A DNA stretch of 64,000 nt from VXNE01 sp965205735 (GTDB lineage: Bacteria; Pseudomonadota; Gammaproteobacteria; Pseudomonadales; Azotimanducaceae): the NCBI GenBank assembly GCA_965205735.1, contig OZ242179.1, positions 2,542,001-2,606,000 on the forward strand. The letters are read 5' to 3'. Position numbers and translations under genes: made by a program. This document shows, one piece after another, positions 1 to 9,790 of this stretch (position 1 is the stretch's first letter; every line of letters starts with the position of its first letter). The notes under the pieces were generated by a model. That model was given only the letters and a program-made list of their open reading frames with translations. It was not told the origin of the DNA and did not search any database.

Positions 1-2
1 TC

Positions 3-866
3 ATCGCCTGGTACGACCAGACCTTGGAGCCTAACCGGTCGCGGGTCGCGGGCGAGATCGTCCACGTCGTGGGCGGGCACGCGATCGAGGACAATAGTGC
101 TCGCGCGACACCCTATTTAGCGGAGGGCGCGACCGTGCTGACTTCCCCCGACGGACGGGTGCTGGTCCGATTGGACGCTCGGACGTTTGTCAGGCTTGAT
201 GGCCGAACTCACCTCACGCTGCACGGCGATAGACGGCTGGTCCTGCGCGAAGGTCGCGTGTTTACCGATTCGACGGGCTCCGGCGTCGTGGTCGAAACGC
301 CCGCCGGCGTTCGGGTGAGCGATGTGGGGACGCAGTTCGACCTGGCCGTCGATGGCGACCGGGTAACCGTCGGAGTGCGGGAAGGCCGCGTGAACATCGC
401 TGCAGGCGGGGTTGTCGTCTCGACCGCGGCGCGTGAGGGAGTCGGCGAGGTGGTCACGTTCGAGGGCACGGAACTGGCCTCGCGGGAGCCCGTGCCGACG
501 ACACACCCCCGCTGGGACTGGATACACAATTCGATGCCCGCTTTCGATCTGGAGGCGGCGAGCGTGCACGACTTTCTCGTTTGGGCGACGCGGGAGGCCG
601 CTTTGGAACTGGCGTTCGCGGACGAGGCGGTTCGGCGCCACGCGACGGCTGTGCGGCTCCACGGGCCCCCGATACCTGCGGTCCGAATGGAGCGGTCGTT
701 GATTCGCGACATCCTCGCAACCGCGCCTTCCTTCCGCGTTGCGTCTTCGCCGAACTACCGGCTCGTGGTGGAACTCGCTTCGCCGCCGGCGGGCGGTGGA
801 GTCAATCCCGAACAGCGACAGATCGACAGCGGCTCGGAGCCTTCGCCCAGGCCGACGCCTCAGTAG
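3..866 (+). CDS. FecR-domain regulator with C-terminal STN-like module, 5' end outside the window
   Basis: The reading frame is open from base 3, so the N-terminus (usually a cytoplasmic anti-sigma segment and one membrane helix) is missing. What is visible is a FecR sensor domain rich in beta strands, with the typical run LREGRVFTDS, then VETPAGVRVSDVGTQFDL and VGVREGRVNI. After a linker containing WDWIHNSMPAFDL, the last 100 residues resemble an STN (secretin and TonB N-terminus) module: a short helix region, then MERSLIRDILATAPSFRV and a final YRLVVE strand. FecR proteins relay a signal from a TonB-dependent receptor to an ECF sigma factor. The gene ends 6 bases before the PAP2 gene, so it probably heads the PAP2-eptA operon. 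The receptor on the opposite strand at 3449-5980 is a candidate partner. Family assignment is firm; the partner is inference. Confidence 0.85.
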   Translation: MAWYDQTLEPNRSRVAGEIVHVVGGHAIEDNSARATPYLAEGATVLTSPDGRVLVRLDARTFVRLDGRTHLTLHGDRRLVLREGRVFTDSTGSGVVVETPAGVRVSDVGTQFDLAVDGDRVTVGVREGRVNIAAGGVVVSTAAREGVGEVVTFEGTELASREPVPTTHPRWDWIHNSMPAFDLEAASVHDFLVWATREAALELAFADEAVRRHATAVRLHGPPIPAVRMERSLIRDILATAPSFRVASSPNYRLVVELASPPAGGGVNPEQRQIDSGSEPSPRPTPQ

Positions 867-872
867 GTCCGG

Positions 873-1784
873 TTGGTACACGGGGCCTTGGACGGGGTGG
901 TCGCGCCAGCTCATTCGCGAACGGAATTCCTCCGACAGCGGATCATTTGGGTCGCTTGGGGGACCGTGCCAATCGTGACTCTGGCGACTGTCGGGTTGTT
1001 CGTCGGATGGACGTGCGGATGGCGCTGGAACCCGACGGCGTACCACACCGCGCAACACGACTCGTTCTTCGCGCTGAACGCGGTGTTCTCCTCCTGGCCG
1101 ACTGTGCTGTGGTCGAACCTTACGCTCCTTGGGGACGGTGCGGTTCTGTTGGCGATCCTCTCCCCCCTGCTCATCCGGCATCCCCGAAGCTGGGGCAGCG
1201 TGCTGGCTGCGGCGCCGTTTGCCGCGCTGCTTTCGGGTGCCCTGAAGAAGGCGCTGGCGGTGCCGCGCCCGGGCGCCGTGCTCGACCAGGACTTCACGGT
1301 GATCGGCGACTTGCTGACGGGCCACAACAGCTTGCCGTCCGGACACGCCATAACGGTTTTCACCGCCGCCGTGGCGGTCCTCGGCTCCGTCGCCACGCCT
1401 AGCGTTGGAAGATGGTGGTATGGACCGTCGCTGGCCGGCGGACTCCTGGTTGCCGCAATGGTCGGCCTTTCTCGGGTGGCGGTCGGCGCGCACTGGCCGC
1501 TCGACGTGGCGGTGGGCGCGGCTTTGGGCTGGATCGCGGGACTTTGCGGGATGGCTACGGAACGCGTCTGGCCAGCGTCGCGATCACGTCCACAATCGGA
1601 TACGGGTCGGCTTGGGCTAGCGGCGTTGGTCTTTGGGCTGAGTGTGGCGGCGCTGTTTCGTGCCATGGAATCGGAGCCGGGAAGTCCGTTCTTTCTGTGG
1701 CTGGCGGCGCTGTGCGGGGCGGCCACGACATTGAGCCTGAGCAGTCGCGACGGCGCACGACCTCTGGCCCACGCCAGCGCGTAG
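873..1784 (+). CDS. PAP2-superfamily membrane phosphatase, LpxE-like lipid A 1-phosphatase candidate
   Basis: A 303-residue polytopic membrane protein with all three parts of the PAP2 phosphatase signature: KKALAVPRPG (KX6RP), LPSGHA (PSGH) and SRVAVGAHWPLD (SRX5HX3D). These residues form the phosphohistidine active site on the periplasmic face. The family includes PgpB, undecaprenyl-diphosphate phosphatase and the lipid A phosphatases LpxE and LpxF. The next gene, 9 bases downstream, is an EptA-type phosphoethanolamine transferase. An lpxE-eptA pair is known from Helicobacter pylori, where dephosphorylated lipid A is the EptA substrate, so LpxE activity is the favoured reading. The start used is TTG at 873, 6 bases after the FecR gene; downstream TTG or GTG codons are possible. 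Substrate is inferred only from the neighbour. Confidence 0.85.
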   Translation: MVHGALDGVVAPAHSRTEFLRQRIIWVAWGTVPIVTLATVGLFVGWTCGWRWNPTAYHTAQHDSFFALNAVFSSWPTVLWSNLTLLGDGAVLLAILSPLLIRHPRSWGSVLAAAPFAALLSGALKKALAVPRPGAVLDQDFTVIGDLLTGHNSLPSGHAITVFTAAVAVLGSVATPSVGRWWYGPSLAGGLLVAAMVGLSRVAVGAHWPLDVAVGAALGWIAGLCGMATERVWPASRSRPQSDTGRLGLAALVFGLSVAALFRAMESEPGSPFFLWLAALCGAATTLSLSSRDGARPLAHASA

Positions 1785-1793
1785 TCTGCCGAT

Positions 1794-3407
1794 ATGGGCG
1801 CTTTCAAGATCGACCCCGTGCGGCGTCTGCTGGGGAGGGCGCTCGAATCCGGCTACGAGACCAGCGGCGGCAAGTTCGCGATCGCAGCCGCCCTGGCGAA
1901 CGCCGTGATTTACCAGGTGCCGCTATACACGTTCGCACTCGACAATATCGACTCCCTGTTCCCACACGGGATCCTGGCGATGGCGAGCCTGTTCGCGATC
2001 ACGTTCGCAGCCACCGCGATCGCGATCCTGCTGCTGTTCACCCTGGCCCCGCCGCTTGCCAAGGCGGTCTGCATGGCCGTTGCAGCGTCGAACGCAACCG
2101 CCGTGTACTTCGTCGCGACGTATCGGGTCTTCCTCGACAAGGACATGATGGGGAACATCTTGAATACCAACGCAGCCGAGGCAGCGGACTTTCTGCACCC
2201 CAACCTGGTGCTGTGTCTGATCGTGCTCGGCGCCGTTCCGTGTTGGGTCCTGGCCAAGGTCCGTGTTCGCCGCGACGGACGGCTAAGGGCCGCGGCGTGG
2301 GCCGCCGGTGTCTTCGCAGCGGTACTCGGATGGGCCTACGTCGCGTCGAGCACATGGCTCTGGTTCGACGCGCACGGAAAGCGGCTCGGAGGGTTGGTGA
2401 TGCCGTGGTCGTACGTGGTCAACGCCGTCCGCTACGCGTCGGAGAATCGGAGCCTGGACAAAGAACGACTGCTCTTGCCGTCAGCCTCGTTCGCCTCGGA
2501 CACGCGAACGGTCGTGGTCCTGGTGATCGGAGAATCCGCCCGGGCTCGCAACTTCTCATTGTACGGATACCACCGGGTGACGAATCCGAAGCTGACCGCC
2601 GCGGGGGCTGTCTCGCTGCGCAACTCGGTTGCCTGCGCGACGTACACAACGGCTTCGCTAGCGTGCCTGCTGCACATGAACAACGGCAATGATCTCCTGA
2701 CGGACCACGAGCCGTTACCGGACTACCTGGCGCGGCACGGGGTGGACGTCGTGTGGCGGACGAACAACTGGGGCGAACCCAACACCCGCATCGAATCCTA
2801 CGAGCGCGCTGACGACCTGAGAGAGAGCTGCCGCGGATCCGGTTGCGGTCACGACGAAGTCCTGCTGAGCCGGCTGTCGGACCGCATCGAATCGTCGCCG
2901 CGGCGCAGGATGTTCGTCGTCCTCCACCAGCGGGGAAGCCATGGTCCTTCGTACCACGACGAGAGCCCGCCCGAATTCTCGGTCTTCCGTCCGGTGTGCA
3001 GGTCGGTGAACCTGGACCGTTGCACGCGCGAGTCGCTGATCAATGCCTACGACAACACCATCCTGTATACGGACCATTTCGTCAACGAAGCGATCGAAAT
3101 GCTGCGCGGTCTGACAGACACATCTGCGGCCTTGATCTACGTGTCGGATCACGGTGAGTCGCTGGGCGAAGGCGGCTTCTACCTCCACGGGGCTCCCGCG
3201 GCGATCGCTCCGGATGTGCAGAAGCGGATCCCCTTCGTGGTATGGATGTCCGATGGATTCATGCAGCGCACGGGCATGTCCGCCCAGACGGTCGGAATGC
3301 GGGCGCGCCATGGCCACGAGAATGTGTTCCACAGCGTGATGGGGGCCTTCGACATGCGGAGCAGCCTGTACGACTCGGGCCTGGACATATTCGAACCGCC
3401 TCCCTGA
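1794..3407 (+). CDS. eptA: Lipid A phosphoethanolamine transferase
   Basis: A 537-residue member of the EptA/MCR family, which transfers phosphoethanolamine from phosphatidylethanolamine to lipid A in the outer leaflet of the inner membrane and lowers binding of cationic peptides. About five N-terminal helices (residues 27-200) precede the periplasmic alkaline-phosphatase-fold domain. Visible catalytic parts are VVLVIGESARARNFSLYGY (metal ligand Glu247), the nucleophile region CATYTTAS with Thr283, and YVSDHGESLGEGGFYLHG with zinc-binding Asp and His near residues 450-465. Length and motif order match the family. The ATG at 1794 lies 9 bases after the PAP2 stop, so the two are cotranscribed. 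The gene ends 41 bases from the convergent TonB-receptor gene. Confidence 0.93.
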   Translation: MGAFKIDPVRRLLGRALESGYETSGGKFAIAAALANAVIYQVPLYTFALDNIDSLFPHGILAMASLFAITFAATAIAILLLFTLAPPLAKAVCMAVAASNATAVYFVATYRVFLDKDMMGNILNTNAAEAADFLHPNLVLCLIVLGAVPCWVLAKVRVRRDGRLRAAAWAAGVFAAVLGWAYVASSTWLWFDAHGKRLGGLVMPWSYVVNAVRYASENRSLDKERLLLPSASFASDTRTVVVLVIGESARARNFSLYGYHRVTNPKLTAAGAVSLRNSVACATYTTASLACLLHMNNGNDLLTDHEPLPDYLARHGVDVVWRTNNWGEPNTRIESYERADDLRESCRGSGCGHDEVLLSRLSDRIESSPRRRMFVVLHQRGSHGPSYHDESPPEFSVFRPVCRSVNLDRCTRESLINAYDNTILYTDHFVNEAIEMLRGLTDTSAALIYVSDHGESLGEGGFYLHGAPAAIAPDVQKRIPFVVWMSDGFMQRTGMSAQTVGMRARHGHENVFHSVMGAFDMRSSLYDSGLDIFEPPP

Positions 3408-3448
3408 AGCCGCGTGACGGACGGGTAGCCCGTGAGCGGGTCGTTCTC

Positions 3449-5980
3449 TCAGTGGAATTCCCACACGAGACCAATGGACGGTACGAGGGGAAAGGTCGCG
3501 ACGTGTTCACGGGAAACGGCGAAGACGTTTGATCCTTGTTCTCCTGCCAGTTCGTAGTCGACCGCGCCCACGTTCCGGCGGTTCAGGACATTCGAGCCCT
3601 CGGCGAAGAGGGTCAACGAGTGGGAAGGCCACTCCCAGGTGCGGCTGACCCGTGCGTCGAGAGAGGCGAAGGCCGGCAGTCGTTCGTCATACCAGGACAG
3701 GCGTTCCAGGTCGACCCCAACGACCCCCGGCAACCGCGTGGTCTGCCATCCTGTGTGCCAGAGCAACGCTACGGAAGCGGACCACGCGGGGCGGTTCCAC
3801 ACGGCGCCCGCGGACGCGGAGTGAAACTGGTTCCACCGTCGGGGACGCCAGACACCGTCGACCCGATCTTCGGCTGCGGAGCGGGAAAAGGTGAGCCATG
3901 CCTCGAGCGCGTCGCCTGGCCGGTAGCGGACAGTGGCCTCGACGCCGCGGGCCTGGGCTTCAGACGGGCGCAGTTCGACTCGATCCGCGGCGAGTTCGGG
4001 CAAAAGAACAAACGGATTGAACACGTTCTCGAATCGCCGCTTGACGCGCGTGAAGCGCTTGTAATACGCCTCCGCGTGGACTTCCACCGCGGCGCCGAGA
4101 AACTCCCTGGTGAAGCCGGCGATGAAGTGCTGTGCCCGCTGGGAGCGGGGATAGCGTGCCAGTCCGTCCTCGACCTGAAGTTCGTGAATGCCCGGCGGCT
4201 GGGAGAACACGCCCGCTGAGAGCCGGACGACGGTCGCCGAGTCGATGTCGAACCTGACCGACAGGCGAGGATCCACTAGTTGCACACTGCGATCGGCATA
4301 GTCGCGGCCATCCCAGCGCAGACCCGCCTCGATCGTGACGGGTCGCCAAGGACGGACCCGTGCCGACGCGTACGCGTGGGCACCGAGACCGCGGGGGCGC
4401 GCCGTCACATGTCTTTCAATGTCCGTCGGAGTCCCGAGCAATCCGGCAAGAACCGGGCGCCGGCCGCTGGCGCGGTAGGTGTAGTTGCCGCTCGCCAGTT
4501 CAGCCCCGCCGCCGAACTCGCCGGACCAGCTTCCGCGCGCGATCGAAGTTCGATGCCCAACATTGATGATCCGGAATTCGCGGCGGTCGTCGACTACGCC
4601 GTTGGCTTCGTGCAAGTCAGCGTTGCGAGCGATGCCGCCTCGGTGGTGTCGGATCCGACCGAACGACAAGGTCGTGGCGCTTGCAAGCCCCGATGCCCAT
4701 TCCTGGTGGAGCTGGGCCCAGCCGTATGCGTTCCTGTTTCTCGAATCGGCGCGTTCGCCGAAGCCGTCGTCCATGTCAAGGAATTCGACATCGTCCTCGT
4801 AGAGGATGAGTCCGGCGTTCACGTGGTTGCGGGGATCAAGCTCCCAGGCGAGTCGTCCGAACGCATCGGCGTAGGACGGCGTACCGGTATTCGGGGAAAG
4901 GCGACGGGCGATAAGGTCCAGGGTCCCGCGCCGTGCCGACAGCGACCAGTCGCCACGGCCGTTCGCAACCGGGCCATGGGCCATCGCGCCGACGGTGAAG
5001 GGGCTGAGCGAAAACGCGCCCGACCGACGTGGCGGGGGGACGACCGGCTGCATGTCGACCACTGCGCTCATTCGGTTGCCGTAGCGGGCCGGATAGCCGC
5101 CCGTATAGACCTCGATGGACTCCACGATGCGAGGATCCAGACCGGAGAAGACGCTCTGGAAGTCCTTCAGGTGGAACGGTTCGAGGAGTTCAACGCCGTT
5201 GAGCAGGAACAGCGTCTCGTCGCGAAGTCCGCCGCGGACGTTGGGCATCGCCGAGACGCCAATCGAGCTTGTGCCAGGCAAACGGTTGACGACGCGAAGT
5301 GCGTCGTCCCCGATAGTCGGTACAGCGTCGAGTGCCGTTCCATCCAGGACATGACGAGAGACCCGCGCGCGCTTCGTGAGGTTGTACCGGCTTGTCGCGA
5401 CTACCACTTCGGCGATTCGGGGTTCTAGTGCAACCGCGAGTTCGCCGGGTGCGGATGCCTCGTCCCGCCCGAGGCTCACTGTCTTCGGCACATATCCACT
5501 GTGGCTGGCCGATAGGCCACCCAGTCCAGCGGCTTTGACACGGAACCGGCCATCCGCGGCGGTCACCGTCTCGGTCTCGCCGATCTCGATTCGGACGCCG
5601 GCCAACGGCCGGCCCGTTGCGGCGTCGGTGACGCGACCCGAGAGGACGCGCAGATCCGCCGGTGCCGACGACGCCGTCTGCGGAAGTTGCCGCACGAGGC
5701 GAAAGGTGCCCTCGGAGTAGCCGGCTTCCAGCGCGAGCCCTTCGCGACCGAGGCTCTCGGCGAGGCGCGAAATGAGATCGCCCTCGGCCGACTCGTGTCT
5801 GAGGCGTGTGCGGCGACCGACGAGATCCGTAGAGTAGATGAAAGTATATCCAGCCGCTTCATAGTCGGACAGGACTTCCACCAAGGAGCGCCCTTGCAGC
5901 CGGATCAACTCATCGTCGGCAACGACGATGACGCCGACGCATAGGGCGGCGATAGCCAAAATCTTGCGCAGGAGGAACAT
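3449..5980 (-). CDS. TonB-dependent outer membrane receptor with STN and carboxypeptidase-regulatory-like domains
   Basis: An 843-residue outer membrane receptor. Residues 1-21 are a signal peptide ending near VIVVA. Residues 25-95 form an STN domain (LQGRSLVEVLSDYEAAGYTF), the module through which receptors signal to FecR-type anti-sigma proteins. Residues 112-185 are a carboxypeptidase-regulatory-like beta sandwich (LSGRVTDAATGRPLAGVRIE). The plug follows with VPTIGDDALRVVNRLPG, NVRGGLRDETLFLLNGVEL and VESIEVYTGGYPARYGNRMSAVVD, then a beta barrel to the C-terminus. The substrate cannot be read from the sequence. It is convergent with eptA and lies near a FecR gene, which suggests a surface-signalling circuit, although no ECF sigma gene is seen next to it in this window. 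Confidence 0.9.
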   Translation of the reverse strand: MFLLRKILAIAALCVGVIVVADDELIRLQGRSLVEVLSDYEAAGYTFIYSTDLVGRRTRLRHESAEGDLISRLAESLGREGLALEAGYSEGTFRLVRQLPQTASSAPADLRVLSGRVTDAATGRPLAGVRIEIGETETVTAADGRFRVKAAGLGGLSASHSGYVPKTVSLGRDEASAPGELAVALEPRIAEVVVATSRYNLTKRARVSRHVLDGTALDAVPTIGDDALRVVNRLPGTSSIGVSAMPNVRGGLRDETLFLLNGVELLEPFHLKDFQSVFSGLDPRIVESIEVYTGGYPARYGNRMSAVVDMQPVVPPPRRSGAFSLSPFTVGAMAHGPVANGRGDWSLSARRGTLDLIARRLSPNTGTPSYADAFGRLAWELDPRNHVNAGLILYEDDVEFLDMDDGFGERADSRNRNAYGWAQLHQEWASGLASATTLSFGRIRHHRGGIARNADLHEANGVVDDRREFRIINVGHRTSIARGSWSGEFGGGAELASGNYTYRASGRRPVLAGLLGTPTDIERHVTARPRGLGAHAYASARVRPWRPVTIEAGLRWDGRDYADRSVQLVDPRLSVRFDIDSATVVRLSAGVFSQPPGIHELQVEDGLARYPRSQRAQHFIAGFTREFLGAAVEVHAEAYYKRFTRVKRRFENVFNPFVLLPELAADRVELRPSEAQARGVEATVRYRPGDALEAWLTFSRSAAEDRVDGVWRPRRWNQFHSASAGAVWNRPAWSASVALLWHTGWQTTRLPGVVGVDLERLSWYDERLPAFASLDARVSRTWEWPSHSLTLFAEGSNVLNRRNVGAVDYELAGEQGSNVFAVSREHVATFPLVPSIGLVWEFH

Positions 5981-6139
5981 CCGGCGATACTACACCAATG
6001 CTTCTGGGAGCAATCTCGAGCATCGGATGATGCGCTCGGGGCTTGATCACGGTGTTTGAAGGCAGTGTCGGTTGGCCGCCGCACGGAACGCGCCGATGGC
6101 GAGCTGCGGTAGCGACCCGGGCGACCGGACCGCGGGGGC

Positions 6140-6430
6140 GTGATGCTGGACTTGAACGAGGTCCATGAGAGGGAGCTGGCGGCGTGCCGAGCGACGTTCG
6201 CGGATGTGGAGTGGAAGTTTCCGGTGACGATCCGAAGGAACGGGTCAACCTGTTCAGCCCACGCGGGCACGGCGCCCCATCCGGGTGTTGCGCCGGGAAC
6301 GCGACGACTGGTTCGAGAGCTACGTGGATCCGAAGTTCGACGGTTCGAAGCTACCCGTCACGAGGGCACGGTCAACGGGACTAAGCGACGAGGGAGGGGG
6401 CGTTCGCCTAACGGCGACACTGGGAGCAGC
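6140..6430 (+). pseudogene. Possible frameshifted gene relic in the 5981-6430 gap
   Basis: Between the receptor and the sulfatase, three overlapping reading-frame pieces read like one broken protein: MLDLNEVHERELAACRATF with ADVEWKFP in the first frame, then DDPKERVNLFSPRGHGA, then RRERDDWFESYVDPKFDGSK. Each piece has ordinary protein composition and they follow in order, which suggests at least two frameshifts in a short coding remnant. I do not recognise the family. The rest of the gap (5981-6139) shows nothing I can name. Confidence 0.3.
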
Positions 6431-7788
6431 TAGCGGCCAGCCTCCTCCTGCTGGCGCAGACGCAACTGACTCTCCCAGAAGGCTTCCGCTTCACGGTCTT
6501 CGACAGCCGGATCGCAGATCCCCGCCAGGGCTGCCGAGAGTTCCTCGGCCTTCGGCGGATTCGCGTCGTATTGGTTCTCGAGTTCTTCCGGGTCGTTGCC
6601 GAGGTCGAACAACTGGTCCGGTGCGTCGACGTTGTGGATCAGCTTCCAGTCGCCCTGGCGCACCATGAACGAGCTCGCACGGGCGCCATGGCCGTGGTAT
6701 TCGGAGAAGACGACCCGGTCCCGGTCGTCATTCGCGAACGTCCCCAAGGGAGCGCCCAGCCAGTTCTCGGGCTGTCGTGCGCCCGTCAGCGAGAACACGC
6801 TGGCCTGCAAGTCGTGCAGGTCGACAGGCGTCGCCACCCGCACGCCCGACTCGAAGTCCGGACCCGCGGCGATGCACGGGATGCGGGCGGCGTCCTCGAG
6901 CAGGTTGCACTTCCACCACAGCCCGAACTTGCCGAGCATCTCGCCGTGGTCCGAGGTGTAGACAACGTTGGTCGTGCTCCCGAGACCCGCCTCCACCAGG
7001 GCGGACAGCAGCCGCTCGAGTTGCTCGTCGATAAAGCTGACGCAGGCGTAGTAGCCTCGGCGTAGCCCACGAACCTGCTGCTGCTGGACGTGCTCCAACT
7101 CGAAGTGCTGGCGCAGGTCGACCGCGTAAGGGTGTTGCGCAGTCGCTGCTTCGACTCCGTGTGCCGGCAGATCGCCGTGGTCGCGATACTTGTCCCATAG
7201 CTGCTCGGTGCAGAAATGGGGAAAGTGCGGCTTCACCAGGTTGACGTACAGGACCCAGGGACGATCCATCCTGGGAGCTCGGGTCTGAAGCCAGTCGACA
7301 GCCGCATCCATGTATATGACGTCGTTTCCCCACGGCGGCTCGCGGGGACCGTATTTGTCGAGGCGCTTCGCGCCCCCCGGGCGTACGGCAAGCGGGCGGC
7401 GGCGCTGCGCCTTGTCGAAGCCCCACGCGCCGTCGTGGGCCTCGATGGTCTCCGAGAATCCCAGTTCGGCAACCGGTCGATAGGCATGCACCTTTCCGAT
7501 GAATACCGTGTGCACGCCTCGTTCGCCGAGCACGCCACCGAGGCCTTGGGTTTCGGGCGGAATACCGAGACGGTTGTTGCCGTAGGCTCTTACGGCGTGG
7601 ACCCGCTTCCCTGTCAGAAACGCCGAGCGGCTCGGTACGCAGAGTGGCGACGGGCAGTAGGCGTGCTCGAACAATGTGCCGTTGTCGGCAAGCCACTGCA
7701 TGTTCGGAGTGTCGACGAAGTCGTGGCCGTAGGGCGACGAGTACCGCGGATTGTGCTCGTCGGACATGAAGACGATGACGTTCGACAT
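6430..7788 (-). CDS. Type I sulfatase (alkaline phosphatase superfamily)
   Basis: A 452-residue arylsulfatase-like hydrolase for sulfate esters. The N-terminus VIVFMSDEHNPRYSSPYGH carries metal-ligand Asp and the start of the fold. The sulfatase signature is C-V-P-S-R at residues 50-54, in which Cys50 would be converted to formylglycine by a maturation enzyme encoded elsewhere. Further conserved parts are FIGKVH, VNLVKPHFPH and VYTSDHGEMLGKFGLW, the last with the second pair of metal ligands. There is no signal peptide, so the enzyme is probably cytoplasmic, as choline-sulfatase-like members are. The substrate is unknown. It stands alone, about 180 bases from hslR on the same strand. Confidence 0.9.
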   Translation of the reverse strand: MSNVIVFMSDEHNPRYSSPYGHDFVDTPNMQWLADNGTLFEHAYCPSPLCVPSRSAFLTGKRVHAVRAYGNNRLGIPPETQGLGGVLGERGVHTVFIGKVHAYRPVAELGFSETIEAHDGAWGFDKAQRRRPLAVRPGGAKRLDKYGPREPPWGNDVIYMDAAVDWLQTRAPRMDRPWVLYVNLVKPHFPHFCTEQLWDKYRDHGDLPAHGVEAATAQHPYAVDLRQHFELEHVQQQQVRGLRRGYYACVSFIDEQLERLLSALVEAGLGSTTNVVYTSDHGEMLGKFGLWWKCNLLEDAARIPCIAAGPDFESGVRVATPVDLHDLQASVFSLTGARQPENWLGAPLGTFANDDRDRVVFSEYHGHGARASSFMVRQGDWKLIHNVDAPDQLFDLGNDPEELENQYDANPPKAEELSAALAGICDPAVEDREAEAFWESQLRLRQQEEAGR

Positions 7789-7965
7789 GATTTGCTTCCG
7801 GTCTTGCCGGGGTTAGCCGCGACCGAGATTTCACTACGGTCGACTGGGACGCCCGGTACCCTGCCCGGATCGGGCAGTTCAACAGCCAACTCTAGCACGC
7901 ACCCCGCGCACCACCGCCCAACGCCGGCGGGCTAGTCGATCGCCTGGTAGACCATTGACCTGGCC

Positions 7966-8354
<389 letters not shown>

Positions 8355-8358
<4 letters not shown>

Positions 8359-9008
8359 GACGGCATGATCTCCTCGAAGTTATCCAATGCCGGAAATGGC
8401 AAGGCCGAACGCTTAGGTGCCTGAGAGTCCGGTTGCGCGACGCACAGCACCTGCTCGATCCCGTTGTTCCGAGCCGCCTCCAGCACCCCCGTGTCGTCGT
8501 CGATGAACAGCGTACGCGACGGATCGTAAGGTTCACGCGCGGCCAGCGCCGACCAGAACTCCCCGTACTGTTTCGGGTAGCCAAATGTGTGGGCCGAGTA
8601 GTGCGCATCCATTTCGGCCGTCAGGTTGAGCCGAGCGTCCTTGACCGCAAGGCTCTTTGGATGCGCGTTGGTGACGAGGACGGCGCGACGCCCCGATGCC
8701 CGTACTCCGCGCACGAAACGCGAGGCGTTCGCGCGGTAAACGATCAGGTGCTCAAGCTCCCGGTGCAACTCGATGATGTCGAGCCGCGCGTACCGGGACC
8801 AGTAGTCCAGACAGTAGAAGTCGAGCGATGGCGGCATGCCGCGCATGTGCGCGTAGAGGCGCTCGCGCGCGGCCCCCACGCCGATGCCGCGCGCGGCCGC
8901 GAGTACCTCGGGCAGACGTTGGTTCCACAGGAAGTTGTCGAAGTGCAGGTCGATGAGGGTACCGTCCATGTCCAGCAGAACGGTATCGATCTGGGACCAC
9001 TCAACCAT
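8355..9008 (-). CDS. yrfG: HAD-family GMP/IMP nucleotidase YrfG
   Basis: A 217-residue HAD phosphatase. Motif I is LLDMDGTLIDLHFDN with the nucleophile Asp and second Asp, motif II is VLVTNAHPKS, the Lys of motif III lies in GYPKQYGEF, and motif IV is LFIDDDTGVLEAA. The DLHFDNFLWNQRLP stretch is characteristic of the YrfG group, which dephosphorylates purine mononucleotides. It overlaps hslR downstream by 4 bases in the same order as in E. coli. The ATG at 9006-9008 is the first of the frame. Confidence 0.9.
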
Positions 9009-9158
9009 TCACGGATGGTATAGGATTTTCCCGAGGGTCGCCGCTCGGACGGATCGCGATAGCCGCCGCCCTTCGCCCGAGCCGGAGGGCCAGCGGCGTT
9101 CATTGGAAAGGACTCAAAGGCGGATCGGGTAACGCCGCTCTTCGACGACAGGTATGTG

Positions 9159-9317
9159 ATGGCGAGTGCCAGAGTCATCGTGCTCGATGCGATGGGGGTG
9201 ATTTACCGCGCCCGAGACGATGTTGCGGAATTGCTCGTTCCCTTTGTCGAGCGACACGGGTCCCGGGCCAGCGCCGACCACGTGGCCGCGCTCTACGAGA
9301 AGGCCAGCCTTGGTTGA
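9159..9317 (+). pseudogene. N-terminal fragment of a HAD-family hydrolase
   Basis: A 52-codon frame begins ARVIVLDAMGVIYRARDDVA and continues ELLVPFVERHGSRASADHV before a TGA. This matches the first 50 residues of HAD hydrolases of the LDAMG type (motif I plus the start of the cap). Motifs II-IV are absent, so it is a truncated remnant. The surrounding stretch 9009-9790 holds no intact gene apart from a doubtful short frame at 9397-9606. Confidence 0.5.
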
Positions 9318-9396
9318 TTGCCATGTCAGATAAACGACCTTCGCGTGCGCGATGATCAAGACCGGTGAACGCGCCCCAGGTGTGCGCACCTCCAGC

Positions 9397-9606
9397 TCAA
9401 CGTTTGCGGATCACGGAATCGATGTTGTCCCCAACGTCCAGCGTACCCGGCAGTTTCGACCACGCGAGTTCCCTCTCGACAATGAGCGCCCACAGTTCAT
9501 CGTCTTCCCGGACCGCGTCGAGCGCGTCTTCTCCTGCCATGCCCAACACTCCCGCGGCGCGCTTCTCCACGGCTTCGACTGCCTCTTCCGCCAGGAGCGC
9601 GTCCAC
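9397..9606 (-). CDS. Short acidic open frame, function unknown
   Basis: A 69-codon GTG-started frame with protein-like, acidic composition (many Glu, Asp and Ala, ending DVGDNIDSVIRKR). It begins directly after an in-frame TGA. It has no recognised family and no partner gene. It lies in a decayed zone between yrfG and cysQ, so it may be a leftover of a longer gene. Confidence 0.2.
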   Translation of the reverse strand: MDALLAEEAVEAVEKRAAGVLGMAGEDALDAVREDDELWALIVERELAWSKLPGTLDVGDNIDSVIRKR

Positions 9607-9790
9607 TCATCATTCGCCACATGATCGTAGTGGGCCCGCGGGAATGTCGGGTCGTAGCCCAAGGGGGTGCTCCGAGCGCAAATACTCCGCGCGTAGTCTA
9701 TTGCATCTGGACAAGCGCCGATCAGCCCGGAAGGCGGCAAGAGTGTGCCAAAATGCCCCGCAAGTGGCGGGCCGAGAGTACGCGAACACC

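Noticed and set aside
117..1807. Long open frames on the minus strand across the FecR and PAP2 genes (458 and 298 codons).
   Set aside because: They are antisense to genes with full family motifs, are very Arg- and Ser-rich, and match no family. High G+C content produces such open antisense frames.
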